Positions 1 to 6,507 of a stretch of 12,676 bases of DNA are shown here, one piece after another; position 1 is the first letter of the stretch; each line of letters opens with the position of its first letter. The notes under the pieces are model-generated. The model had not been told where the DNA came from. It saw nothing but the letters and a program-made list of their open reading frames with translations, and did not search any database. Source of the stretch: Bacillota bacterium (GTDB taxonomy: Bacteria; Bacillota; Clostridia; Christensenellales; SZUA-584). The stretch spans positions 1 through 12,676 of the forward strand of contig JAEZIZ010000152.1 of the NCBI GenBank assembly GCA_023415915.1, written 5' to 3'. The position numbers and the translations under genes were made by a program.

Positions 1-69
1 CGCCGCGTAAAAGTGCTGCGCGGCGCGCCGAAATCGGTTAAAGCCCGGAGCGTATACGACATAAGGTGA
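1..69 (+). CDS. Possible 3' end of an upstream gene (partial)
   Basis: Frame 1 is open from the window edge to a TGA at 67-69 and would encode a basic C-terminal tail of 22 residues ending in SVYDIR. The other two forward frames are closed within about 40 bases. Codon choice (ATA for Ile, AGG for Arg, GC-rich third positions elsewhere) resembles the neighbouring genes. Too little is visible to assign a family. It could also be non-coding leader for the MATE gene. If real, its stop overlaps a GTG at 66 that opens the longest version of the MATE frame. Confidence 0.35.
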   Translation, partial: RRVKVLRGAPKSVKARSVYDIR

Positions 70-113
70 AATCAGGTGAACAGAACCAGGCAAGCCGCCG
101 CAAAGGAAGCCGT

Positions 114-1490
114 ATGAACAGGACTACCAATATGACGGAGGGCAGGCCCCTCCGCCTTATTGTGTTGTTCGCGCTGCCGATGTTCTTAAGCAACATATTT
201 CAGGAGCTTTACTACGTAGCCGACAGCGTTATCGTAGGCCGCATAATGGGAGTGAACGCTTTCGCGTCGGTAGGCGCTGCGGGGTTCTACTACTGGCTCG
301 TGCTCAGCATAATATTCGGGTTTTCCCAAGGGTTCGGGGCGCTTTTTGCGCAGCGTTTCGGCGCTGAAGACCATGAAGGCTTACGGCGCGCGATAGCGCA
401 GTCGGTAATATGCACGGCGGCGCTTTCCGCACTGCTCACCGCGGCGAGCCTGATGCTTTTGCGTCCTGCGCTCGCGCTGGTGAACACTCCCGCCGAAGTG
501 ATGGACGGAGCGTATACCTATCTTGCGTGGGTGCTTGCCGCTGCGCCTGTAATGTTCGCTTATAATGTTTGCGCGGCTTTGCTTCGCGCGCTTGGCAACA
601 GCCGCACCCCTCTCGCGGCGGTTATAGTATCAAGCGTTGTCAACATCGCTCTTGATCTGCTGTTTGTAGGGCCTTGCGGCATGGGCATAGCGGGGTCGGC
701 CATAGCGACCGTTATTGCCAATTGCTGCGCGCTTGTCTATTGCCTCTGTAGCCTCAAAAGCATAGAAGCGGCGCGCATTACGCCAAATGACTTCAAACGC
801 GGCCGCAAAGTTGCAGGAGCGCTCATAAGGCTGGGTTGCCCGCTCGCTCTGCGCAATATAATAATTGAGACCGGAAGCATTTTGGTGCAGTATGTGGTAA
901 ACGGCTACGGCACGCTGTATGTCGCGGGAGTAGCGGCGGCCTTCAGGTATATAGGTATAATGAACCTCGTGGGCTTTTCTCTCGACGGAGCCGTGATGGT
1001 ATATGTCGGCCAGAATTACGGAGCGGGAAGAAGCGGCCGCATCAAGTCGGGAATGCGCGCCACCCGCCGGCTGGCAATAATAAGCTCCGTTATAACCGCC
1101 GCACTTACGGCGCTTTTCGGCAGGGAAATGATAAGGCTGTTCATATCGGGCGAGGTGTCCGAGGTTATGGCAGTCGCAGAAATAGGGTACCGCAACCTGC
1201 TTGCGTTCTCTGTTTGCCTGCCGTCGCTTTATATGCTGCTGATATACCGGAGCGCTTTGCAGGGCATGGGCAATGCGTCCGCGCCTATGGCTTCCGGCTT
1301 TATTGAGCTTGTAATGCGTATACTGTCGCTATTTATACTGCCCGCGTTCATCGGCGCATGGGGCGTCTACTTCTCGCTTGGCATAGGCTGGGTGGCGGCG
1401 GCAATACAGCTTGTGATATGCTACTATGTTGTTTTCAAAAAGCGTTTTAATGCCGGCAGGCTTCGCCCCTTACCGGGAATCACGTATTAA
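114..1490 (+). CDS. MATE family multidrug/metabolite efflux transporter
   Basis: This is an integral membrane antiporter of the MATE (multidrug and toxic compound extrusion) family, which exports organic cations or metabolites using a Na+ or H+ gradient. The 458-residue protein has the usual family length and about 12 hydrophobic segments. The N-terminus is typical (TEGRPLRLIVLFALPMFLSN, then ADSVIVGR at about residues 36-43). A characteristic AQRFGAED loop follows TM2 at about 79-86, and the second half repeats the pattern. The frame is open back to a GTG at 66, but I chose ATG 114 because AAAGGA at 102-107 is well spaced and the protein then begins as family members do. The stop overlaps the AAGGAG of the next gene, so the two are probably co-transcribed. 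The substrate cannot be read from the sequence. Confidence 0.93.
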   Translation: MNRTTNMTEGRPLRLIVLFALPMFLSNIFQELYYVADSVIVGRIMGVNAFASVGAAGFYYWLVLSIIFGFSQGFGALFAQRFGAEDHEGLRRAIAQSVICTAALSALLTAASLMLLRPALALVNTPAEVMDGAYTYLAWVLAAAPVMFAYNVCAALLRALGNSRTPLAAVIVSSVVNIALDLLFVGPCGMGIAGSAIATVIANCCALVYCLCSLKSIEAARITPNDFKRGRKVAGALIRLGCPLALRNIIIETGSILVQYVVNGYGTLYVAGVAAAFRYIGIMNLVGFSLDGAVMVYVGQNYGAGRSGRIKSGMRATRRLAIISSVITAALTALFGREMIRLFISGEVSEVMAVAEIGYRNLLAFSVCLPSLYMLLIYRSALQGMGNASAPMASGFIELVMRILSLFILPAFIGAWGVYFSLGIGWVAAAIQLVICYYVVFKKRFNAGRLRPLPGITY

Positions 1491-1499
1491 GGAGTTGTT

Positions 1500-1964
1500 A
1501 TGAACGAACTTGATAAAATAAGCATAGAGCCCGTGAACTCCGAAAGGAAGCGCTTTATTGCGCTGCTTCTTGAAGGCGACGAACAGGAGGATATGATAGA
1601 CCGCTATTTGGAGCGCGGAGACATGTACGTTATGAAACGCGAAGGCGAGACCGTATGCGTGTGCGTCGTGACCGACGAGGGAGGCGGAGTGCTCGAAATA
1701 AAGAATATCGCAACCGCCGCTCATTGCCGCGGCAAAGGTTACGGGCGGGCAATGATAAATTTCCTTCTTGAGCGTTACCGCGGCAGTTTCAGCGTAATGC
1801 GCGTGGGTACGGGCGACAGCCCTCTTACCGTACCGTTTTATGAAAAGTGCGGATTCAAGCGTGATTTCGTTGTTAAAAACTTTTTTACCGACAACTACGA
1901 TCACCCTATTATAGAAGGAGGAGTACAGCTTAAAGACATGGTTTATTTTACGCGGGATTTCTGA
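1500..1964 (+). CDS. GNAT family N-acetyltransferase
   Basis: This is a 154-residue single-domain protein of the GCN5-related N-acetyltransferase fold, predicted to move an acetyl group from acetyl-CoA to an amine. Motif A, which binds the CoA pyrophosphate, is visible as HCRGKGYG at residues 75-82, preceded by the beta-4 strand LEIKNIAT. The C-terminal FYEKCGF (113-119) is the usual beta-5/alpha-4 signature. The protein is soluble and cytoplasmic, with no signal peptide. It starts at an ATG 10 nt after the MATE stop, with AAGGAG at 1489-1494. Pairing with an efflux pump could mean modification plus export of a toxic amine or antibiotic, but that is inference only. Its last 22 bases overlap the end of the convergent AraC gene. 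Confidence 0.92.
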   Translation: MNELDKISIEPVNSERKRFIALLLEGDEQEDMIDRYLERGDMYVMKREGETVCVCVVTDEGGGVLEIKNIATAAHCRGKGYGRAMINFLLERYRGSFSVMRVGTGDSPLTVPFYEKCGFKRDFVVKNFFTDNYDHPIIEGGVQLKDMVYFTRDF

Positions 1965-2713
1965 GCGCTGTCCCTCCAGCCGCGGCGGAAATTCGCCCTG
2001 CGGTACGCTCCGGGAGTCATGCCGGTGACGCGCTTGAATACGCTTACGAAATGGCTCTGCGAATTGAATGCGAGATAGCTGCCTATCTCGGGCAGCGAAA
2101 AGTTTGAGTACTTGAGCATGTTCTCAGCGGCCTCTATGCGCTTATTGCGTATGTAGTCGGAAACAGGCATGCCTACTTCTTTTTTAAACAATACGGAGAA
2201 GTACGACCGGCTTAAGCCCGCCCGCTCGGCGAGCTCGTCAACCGATATGGGCTCCTGAAGGTGAAGGTAAATGTCGTCTAATGCGCATTGTATAGGCTTT
2301 GAATAGCGGTTTACTTTGTGTATCTCCGCTACGCGCCGGGTGAATTCCCTGACCATCTCGCGGTGCAGGTCTTTTATCTCGCTGACGGTCTGGCAAAGGT
2401 CCATCTTGCGTATGAAAAGATCGCTTAAGTTATATGCCGTCTCCTGATCCAATCCGCCTTCGATTGCGAAGCGGGTGGTCAGCGTGGTGGCGGCAACGAA
2501 AAGATACCTCTTGTCGCGCACCGGGTCCTCGGAGAGTTTGCCCACAACGCTGGAGGAAAATACGCACGCCGCCTCTTCCTCGGCTCTCGAATCTCCCGCA
2601 CGCACGTACTCGAACTGCAGCAGTTCCTCGTCGTATTCGAGATGCGAGAAGCCCTCCTCGCGCTGCTGGAACGCCATGCGCATAAGCATCTTATCGATAT
2701 CGTTTATGTTCAT
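1943..2713 (-). CDS. AraC family transcriptional regulator
   Basis: This is a 256-residue DNA-binding regulator. The C-terminal AraC-type domain covers roughly residues 140-240, with two helix-turn-helix motifs. The first has LAERAGLSRSYFSVLFKKEVG (about 161-181). The second is followed by the family signature SQSHFVSVFKRVTGMTPGAYR (about 218-238). The N-terminal 130 residues are mostly helical and are not a cupin sugar-binding domain, so the ligand is unclear. The gene is divergent from the MFS/GH5 pair, the classical arrangement for a regulator of an adjacent sugar-use cassette, so its likely targets are those two genes and itself. AAGG lies 7 nt before the ATG. The 3' end overlaps the GNAT gene by 22 bp. 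Confidence 0.93.
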   Translation of the reverse strand: MNINDIDKMLMRMAFQQREEGFSHLEYDEELLQFEYVRAGDSRAEEEAACVFSSSVVGKLSEDPVRDKRYLFVAATTLTTRFAIEGGLDQETAYNLSDLFIRKMDLCQTVSEIKDLHREMVREFTRRVAEIHKVNRYSKPIQCALDDIYLHLQEPISVDELAERAGLSRSYFSVLFKKEVGMPVSDYIRNKRIEAAENMLKYSNFSLPEIGSYLAFNSQSHFVSVFKRVTGMTPGAYRRANFRRGWRDSAQKSRVK

Positions 2714-2747
2714 TTATATACCTTAACAAGCATCGATTTACAGAACG

Positions 2748-2753
2748 ATTATA
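2748..2753 (-). promoter_or_regulatory. Probable -10 box of the AraC-family gene
   Basis: A perfect TATAAT on the minus strand lies 34 nt upstream of the AraC start codon. No convincing -35 box is seen 16-18 nt further up, as might be expected of an activator-dependent or weak promoter. Confidence 0.4.
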
Positions 2754-2795
2754 ACATGAATCTAATATTTAAGATATACACTGCTTTAAAATGCT

Positions 2796-2826
2796 GTTAC
2801 ATCTATATACAGGGCGCAAATATAAT
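2796..2826 (+). promoter_or_regulatory. Probable promoter of the MFS/GH5 unit
   Basis: A perfect TATAAT at 2821-2826 is preceded, 19 nt away, by GTTACA (2796-2801; 4 of 6 matches to the -35 consensus). The long spacer and poor -35 suit a promoter helped by an activator, and the divergent AraC protein is the obvious candidate. Imperfect TGCT direct repeats about 11 bp apart lie just upstream (about 2780-2796) and could be part of its operator, but this is weak. Confidence 0.4.
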
Positions 2827-2859
2827 AAGTCTGCATACGGAGGTTTAAACAGTAAGACT

Positions 2860-4044
2860 ATGGCAACATTGCTTCTTGTAATAATCTATGCTGCGTTCAT
2901 AGGCCTGGGGCTCCCCGACTCGCTGCTTGGTACGGCCTGGCCGGTGGCGCATACCGATCTTGGGGTGCCGTTAGGCGTCGCGGGCTTCGTGTCGATAGTG
3001 TCCACGCTCGGCACCGTTATCTCCAGCCTTGTTTCCGAGCGCATGATAAAGAAATACGGCACCGGAGTGGTGGCTGCGGTCTCCGTGCTTATGACCTCTA
3101 TGGCGCTTTTGGGCATGAGCTTTGTCGGTCATTTCTGGGTGGTGCTTGCCCTTGCGATACCTTTGGGCATGGGCGCCGGAACGATAGACACTGCGCTTAA
3201 TAACTACGTTGCGCTCAACTACCGCGCCCATCACATGAACTGGCTGCACAGCTTCTGGGGCATAGGCGCTACGTGCGGGCCGCTTATAATGTCGGTGTTT
3301 CTTGTAAGCCGCAACTGGCACGGCGCTTACCGCACGATATCGTTCACGTTGCTGGGCATAGCAGCGGTGCTTTTTGCGTCGCTGCCATTATGGAAAAAGC
3401 TTAACGGCACTCCCGCAGCGGAAGAGCGCAAAGCTCCTGTGCCAAAGCGCGAGCTGATACGCAGGCCGGGCGCCGTTTTCGCGTGCCTCGCTTTCTTCAC
3501 CTACTGCGCGGCCGAATACACCGCGGGGCTCTGGGCGAGTTCATACTTCGTCAAGGTAAAAGGCATTGCGCCGGATATCGCCGCTTCATGGGCTTCGATG
3601 TATTATCTCGGTATAACGGCTGGTCGCGTATTAAGCGGCTTTGCGGCATTAAAGCTTAGCAGCCGCGCTCTCGTGCGCATAGGGCAATGCGCGATACTCG
3701 CAGGGATAGCCATACTCATACCGTTCGGGGGAACGGCGCAGATAATAGGGCTTCTGCTGATAGGAGTGGGCTGCGCGCCGATATTCCCGTCGCTGCTCGA
3801 CGAGACGCCCAGGCTGTTCGGCGCTGATTATTCACAGGGCATGATGGGGCTGCAGTTCGCGGGCGCATATCTGGGCGGTACGATTATGCCGCCGCTGTTT
3901 GGATGGATATCGCCGATTATCGGCCTTGACATATGGCCGGTCTATCTATTGCTGCTGTTCGGCGCGCTTATATTCTCTACCGAATGCACGCAGCGGGCGG
4001 TATATATATCTAAGCTAAAAGAAACCGAACGCGTCAACGCTTAG
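2860..4044 (+). CDS. MFS transporter, fucose-permease-like (probable sugar/oligosaccharide uptake)
   Basis: This is a 394-residue major facilitator protein with about 12 hydrophobic segments. A charged cytoplasmic loop at about 180-200 (LPLWKKLNG, then the AEERKAPVPKRE stretch) separates the two halves. The N-terminal GLPDSLLGTAWP and the ALNNYVALNY / WLHSFWGIGATCGP motifs in TM4-TM5 are typical of the FucP-like Clostridia group often found beside glycosidases. ATG 2860 matches where family members begin. However, the only good Shine-Dalgarno (GGAGG, 2839-2843) lies 16 nt upstream, which is unusually far, and no in-frame start lies closer. An ATG at 2791 lacks a ribosome site and overlaps the promoter. 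The gene is followed after 33 nt by the GH5 gene, so the pair is likely co-transcribed. Substrate identity is inferred from the neighbour. Confidence 0.9.
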   Translation: MATLLLVIIYAAFIGLGLPDSLLGTAWPVAHTDLGVPLGVAGFVSIVSTLGTVISSLVSERMIKKYGTGVVAAVSVLMTSMALLGMSFVGHFWVVLALAIPLGMGAGTIDTALNNYVALNYRAHHMNWLHSFWGIGATCGPLIMSVFLVSRNWHGAYRTISFTLLGIAAVLFASLPLWKKLNGTPAAEERKAPVPKRELIRRPGAVFACLAFFTYCAAEYTAGLWASSYFVKVKGIAPDIAASWASMYYLGITAGRVLSGFAALKLSSRALVRIGQCAILAGIAILIPFGGTAQIIGLLLIGVGCAPIFPSLLDETPRLFGADYSQGMMGLQFAGAYLGGTIMPPLFGWISPIIGLDIWPVYLLLLFGALIFSTECTQRAVYISKLKETERVNA

Positions 4045-4077
4045 CGTGCGCGCGTTATAAAGCAAAGGAGGGTTTTT

Positions 4078-4995
4078 ATGGTTAACGAATGGAAGGGAAT
4101 AAGCTATAACGGAGCGCTTAAAGTGAAGGGCACGAAGCTTACAAACAGCCGGGGCGAAACCGCCGTACTGCATGGCATGAGCAGCCACGGCATGCAGTGG
4201 TATCCGCGTTTTGCACGCGCCGAAGGAATAAGAACTACAAAGGAAGCGGGCGCGAACGTTTTCCGCGTGGCAATGTATACCGACGAAGGAGGGTACCTTA
4301 CCAACCCCGGTATAAAGCACGACGTGATACGCGCGGTTGACGACGCGCTTTTCCTCGACATGTACGCCATAATAGACTGGCATATCAATTACGATAAGGA
4401 CCCGCTCGCGAACGTGGATAAAGCAGAAGAGTTTTTCCGCGAAATGAGCTTGCGCTACGCAAACGAGCCGGGCGTGCTGTATGAGATATGCAACGAGCCC
4501 AACGGCGAGGAAGTTACATGGGCGGGCAATGTCAAGCCGTACGCCGAGCGCATAATACCCGTTATACGCGGCAATTCGCCCGACTGTGTAATACTCGTAG
4601 GCTCTCCCACGTGGAGCCAGGATGTGGACATAGCCGCGGCCGACCCGCTCGACTTTGAAAACATAATGTACACGCTGCATTTTTACGCAGGAACGCACGG
4701 CGAGGAGCTGCGCGATAAATGCCGTGCGGCGCTCGCAATGGGAGCCGCCGTGTTCGCCAGCGAATGGGGCACAAGCGAGGCGGACGGAAGCGACGGAGTA
4801 TATACAAAAGAAAGCGACGTCTGGCTTGATTTTCTAGCACAGCACGAAATAAGCTGGTGCAACTGGAGCCTTGGCGACAGGGACGAGACGAGCGCGGCAC
4901 TCTTGCCCGGCGCGCCGGACGGCGGATGGACGAAAGAGCACCTCTCCGAAAGCGGCCGGTATGTATTCGAGCGGCTCAAAGGACGTGCCGTATAA
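4078..4995 (+). CDS. Glycoside hydrolase family 5 (cellulase-like endo-beta-glucanase), no signal peptide
   Basis: This 305-residue (beta/alpha)8 barrel resembles GH5 subfamily 2 endo-1,4-beta-glucanases. Visible active-site elements are HGMSSHGMQW (32-41), the arginine of FRVAMY (R63), WHI (101-103), the acid/base glutamate in YEICNEPNG (E140), HFYAGTHG (201-208) and the nucleophile in ASEWGTSEADG (E229), followed by SWCNWSLGD (259-267). These are retaining-enzyme catalytic residues and all look intact. The protein begins directly in the catalytic domain. It has no signal peptide, lipobox, linker or carbohydrate-binding module, so it should act in the cytoplasm, probably on short imported beta-glucans, cello-oligosaccharides or a related glycan. 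A strong AAAGGAGGG sits 5 nt before the ATG. The upstream MFS gene would supply the substrate. Confidence 0.93.
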   Translation: MVNEWKGISYNGALKVKGTKLTNSRGETAVLHGMSSHGMQWYPRFARAEGIRTTKEAGANVFRVAMYTDEGGYLTNPGIKHDVIRAVDDALFLDMYAIIDWHINYDKDPLANVDKAEEFFREMSLRYANEPGVLYEICNEPNGEEVTWAGNVKPYAERIIPVIRGNSPDCVILVGSPTWSQDVDIAAADPLDFENIMYTLHFYAGTHGEELRDKCRAALAMGAAVFASEWGTSEADGSDGVYTKESDVWLDFLAQHEISWCNWSLGDRDETSAALLPGAPDGGWTKEHLSESGRYVFERLKGRAV

Positions 4996-5045
4996 CGCTC
5001 CAGCCTTAGCGCAGCGGTTTTGAATGGTTGACTTTATTCCGTTAA

Positions 5046-5077
5046 TTGACATGACTTTGGCAACGTGGTAGTATAAT
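5046..5077 (+). promoter_or_regulatory. Probable promoter of the thiamin salvage operon
   Basis: A perfect -35 TTGACA lies at 5046-5051. A perfect TATAAT at 5072-5077 is 20 nt away, longer than usual. An overlapping TAGTAT at 5069-5074 gives the ideal 17-nt spacer and would start transcription near 5081, just before the riboswitch. Which -10 is used cannot be decided here. Confidence 0.65.
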
Positions 5078-5081
5078 TAAA

Positions 5082-5175
5082 AATATCAGGGGAGCTTGTG
5101 TACAGGCTGAGAGGAAACTATTCAAGTTTCGACCCTTATAACCTGATTTGGATAATGCCAACGTAGGGATCTATT
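5082..5175 (+). ncRNA. TPP riboswitch (THI element)
   Basis: The leader holds nearly every conserved block of the thiamin pyrophosphate aptamer in order: AGGGGAGC (5088-5095), CTGAGAGG (5107-5114), GACCC (5131-5135), ACCTGAT (5141-5147), GGATAATGCC (5150-5159) and AACGTAGGGA (5160-5169). The variable P3 extension is a perfect 6-bp hairpin, GAAACT/AGTTTC (5114-5119 with 5125-5130). P1 is short and AU-only (5082-5085 with 5172-5175). The element directly precedes a transcription terminator and a thiamin salvage operon. It therefore should stop transcription when TPP is plentiful. Confidence 0.96.
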
Positions 5176-5187
5176 AAAGAAAAATTT

Positions 5188-5226
5188 AGTGGATATGCCG
5201 TTTGGCATAACCACTTTTTATTTTTC
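5188..5226 (+). terminator. Rho-independent terminator of the TPP riboswitch
   Basis: AGTGGATATGCC (5188-5199) pairs with GGCATAACCACT (5204-5215) around a GTTT loop. The 12-position stem has a single A-A mismatch, and it runs into the U-rich tract TTTTTATTTTTC (from 5215). It sits 12 nt after the aptamer, as expected for the expression platform. The right arm can also pair with ATGCC inside the aptamer (5155-5159), giving a plausible antiterminator. Confidence 0.9.
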
Positions 5227-5314
5227 GAGGCTCTCGGCAATTTACGAGGCTTGACGGGGTGTAAACGGGGTCCCCGGCAAGTCGTGAGGCTTGACGGGGT
5301 GTAAAGGAGCTTTT
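5226..5314 (+). repeat. Tandem 40-bp imperfect duplication in the cytX leader
   Basis: Two adjacent 40-bp units (5235-5274 and 5275-5314) share CGGCAA and then an exact 20-mer, GAGGCTTGACGGGGTGTAAA (5246-5265 and 5286-5305); about 30 of 40 positions agree. The second unit carries the cytX Shine-Dalgarno (AAGGAG, 5304-5309), where the first has ACGGGG. A fragment of a third unit (CGAGGCT, 5226-5232) precedes them. The odd palindrome CGGGGTCCCCG (5266-5276) spans the junction. The function is unknown. Confidence 0.85.
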
Positions 5315-5316
5315 TC

Positions 5317-6507
5317 ATGGAAACAAAGAATATATCATTGCTTAATAATTCGCTTCTCTGGTTTGGCGCGGCTGTGTCCATAGCCGAGATATTTACCGGC
5401 ACGCTGTTCGCGCCGCTCGGGTTTGCAAACGCGCTCCTGGCTATTTTAATCGGGCACGTCATCGGATGCACGCTGCTTTATCTTGCAGGGCTCATAGGCG
5501 CGAAGCGCAGCCTTTCGGCCATGGAGACCGTACGCATTTCCTTCGGGAGCAAGGGGTCGTATCTGTTCTCCATTTTCAACATACTGCAGCTTTTAGGCTG
5601 GACGGCGGTAATGATAATAAGCGGCGCGCGGGCAATAGGCGTCATAGCCGACCCCATTAATCCCGGCTCGAATATACTTTTGTGGTGCGCCCTCATCGGC
5701 GTGCTTATCATGTTCTGGATCGCCGTTGGTATTAAAAAGCTCGGCGTGGTCAACATCTTCGCCGTGGGCGGACTGTTCGTGCTCACGGTGATACTCAGTA
5801 CTATCGTGTTCGGGGGCGCAGGCGTACCGGCAAGCGAGGGCAGTATGAGCTTCGGCGCGGCGGTGGAGCTGTCGGCGGCAATGCCTCTCTCGTGGCTCCC
5901 GCTTATATCCGACTACACGCGGCATGCCAAAAGACCCGTCGCCGCTACGCTTTTGAGCACGCTTGCTTACTTCGTTGGGAGCTGCTGGATGTATATAATA
6001 GGCGCAGGCGCGGCCATATTCGCAGGCAGCTCGGACATAGCCCGGATAATGATGACGGCGGGCCTGGGGCTCGCGGGCGTTCTCATCGTACTGCTCTCTA
6101 CAGTCACGACGACGTTTCTTGACGCTTATTCGGCCGGCGTCAGTTCGGTGAATATATACGGGCGCGTAAACGAAAAATGGGCCGCTGCCGCAGTGTGCGC
6201 CCTCGGTACGCTCATAGCAATGTTTACGCCCATCGAACAGTATGAAGACTTCCTGTATCTAATTGGCTCGGTGTTCGCGCCGATGATCGCCATACTGATA
6301 ACCGATTTCTTCATACTTAAAAAAGATCATATGAACAAACCCGTGAGCGTCACCAACCTTACCGTGTGGGCGGCGGGCTTCGCCGTTTACAGGTTGTTCA
6401 TGTCAGTGGATACCATTGTGGGCACGACGCTGCCCGTCATGGCCTTAACTGCGATATTATGCGTACTTGTAGAAGGAGTGAAAAGATTATGTTTGAAGAA
6501 ATGCTGA
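5317..6507 (+). CDS. cytX: CytX-type hydroxymethylpyrimidine (HMP) permease, NCS1 family
   Basis: This 396-residue integral membrane protein has about 12 hydrophobic segments and belongs to the NCS1 cytosine/purine permease family. Its N-terminal NSLLWFGAAVSIAEIFTGT and the charged, structured MPLSWLPLISDYTRHAKRPV region (about 189-208) match the CytX group. CytX is predicted, from repeated riboswitch and operon linkage, to import the thiamin pyrimidine precursor HMP. Being first behind a TPP riboswitch and ahead of thiM, thiE and thiD strongly supports that substrate over cytosine. ATG 5317 follows AAGGAG by 7 nt, within the second 40-bp leader repeat. The last 19 bases overlap thiM. Transport of HMP itself is inferred from context and family. 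Confidence 0.93.
   Translation: METKNISLLNNSLLWFGAAVSIAEIFTGTLFAPLGFANALLAILIGHVIGCTLLYLAGLIGAKRSLSAMETVRISFGSKGSYLFSIFNILQLLGWTAVMIISGARAIGVIADPINPGSNILLWCALIGVLIMFWIAVGIKKLGVVNIFAVGGLFVLTVILSTIVFGGAGVPASEGSMSFGAAVELSAAMPLSWLPLISDYTRHAKRPVAATLLSTLAYFVGSCWMYIIGAGAAIFAGSSDIARIMMTAGLGLAGVLIVLLSTVTTTFLDAYSAGVSSVNIYGRVNEKWAAAAVCALGTLIAMFTPIEQYEDFLYLIGSVFAPMIAILITDFFILKKDHMNKPVSVTNLTVWAAGFAVYRLFMSVDTIVGTTLPVMALTAILCVLVEGVKRLCLKKC

Noticed and set aside
66..113. GTG 66 as the start of the MATE protein
   Set aside because: It would add 16 polar residues not typical of the family and its nearest GGAG is 15 nt away. ATG 114 has a well-spaced AAAGGA.
4015..4698. Long minus-strand open frame (227 codons) opposite the MFS/GH5 genes
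   Set aside because: It lies antisense to two clearly conserved coding regions, its product is rich in His, Tyr, Arg and Val without any recognisable domain, and it has no ribosome site. It is a by-product of GC-rich codon bias.
4991..5023. Weak hairpin after the GH5 gene as a terminator
   Set aside because: Only about four base pairs form without a bulge, and the T-run is just four bases.
5251..5296. TTGACG inside each 40-bp repeat as a -35 promoter box
   Set aside because: No -10-like hexamer follows at 16-18 nt in either copy.
5317..6507. Calling the permease a cytosine transporter (CodB)
   Set aside because: Same superfamily, but the TPP riboswitch and thi gene context and the CytX-like N-terminus point to HMP transport. 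No cytosine deaminase is nearby.
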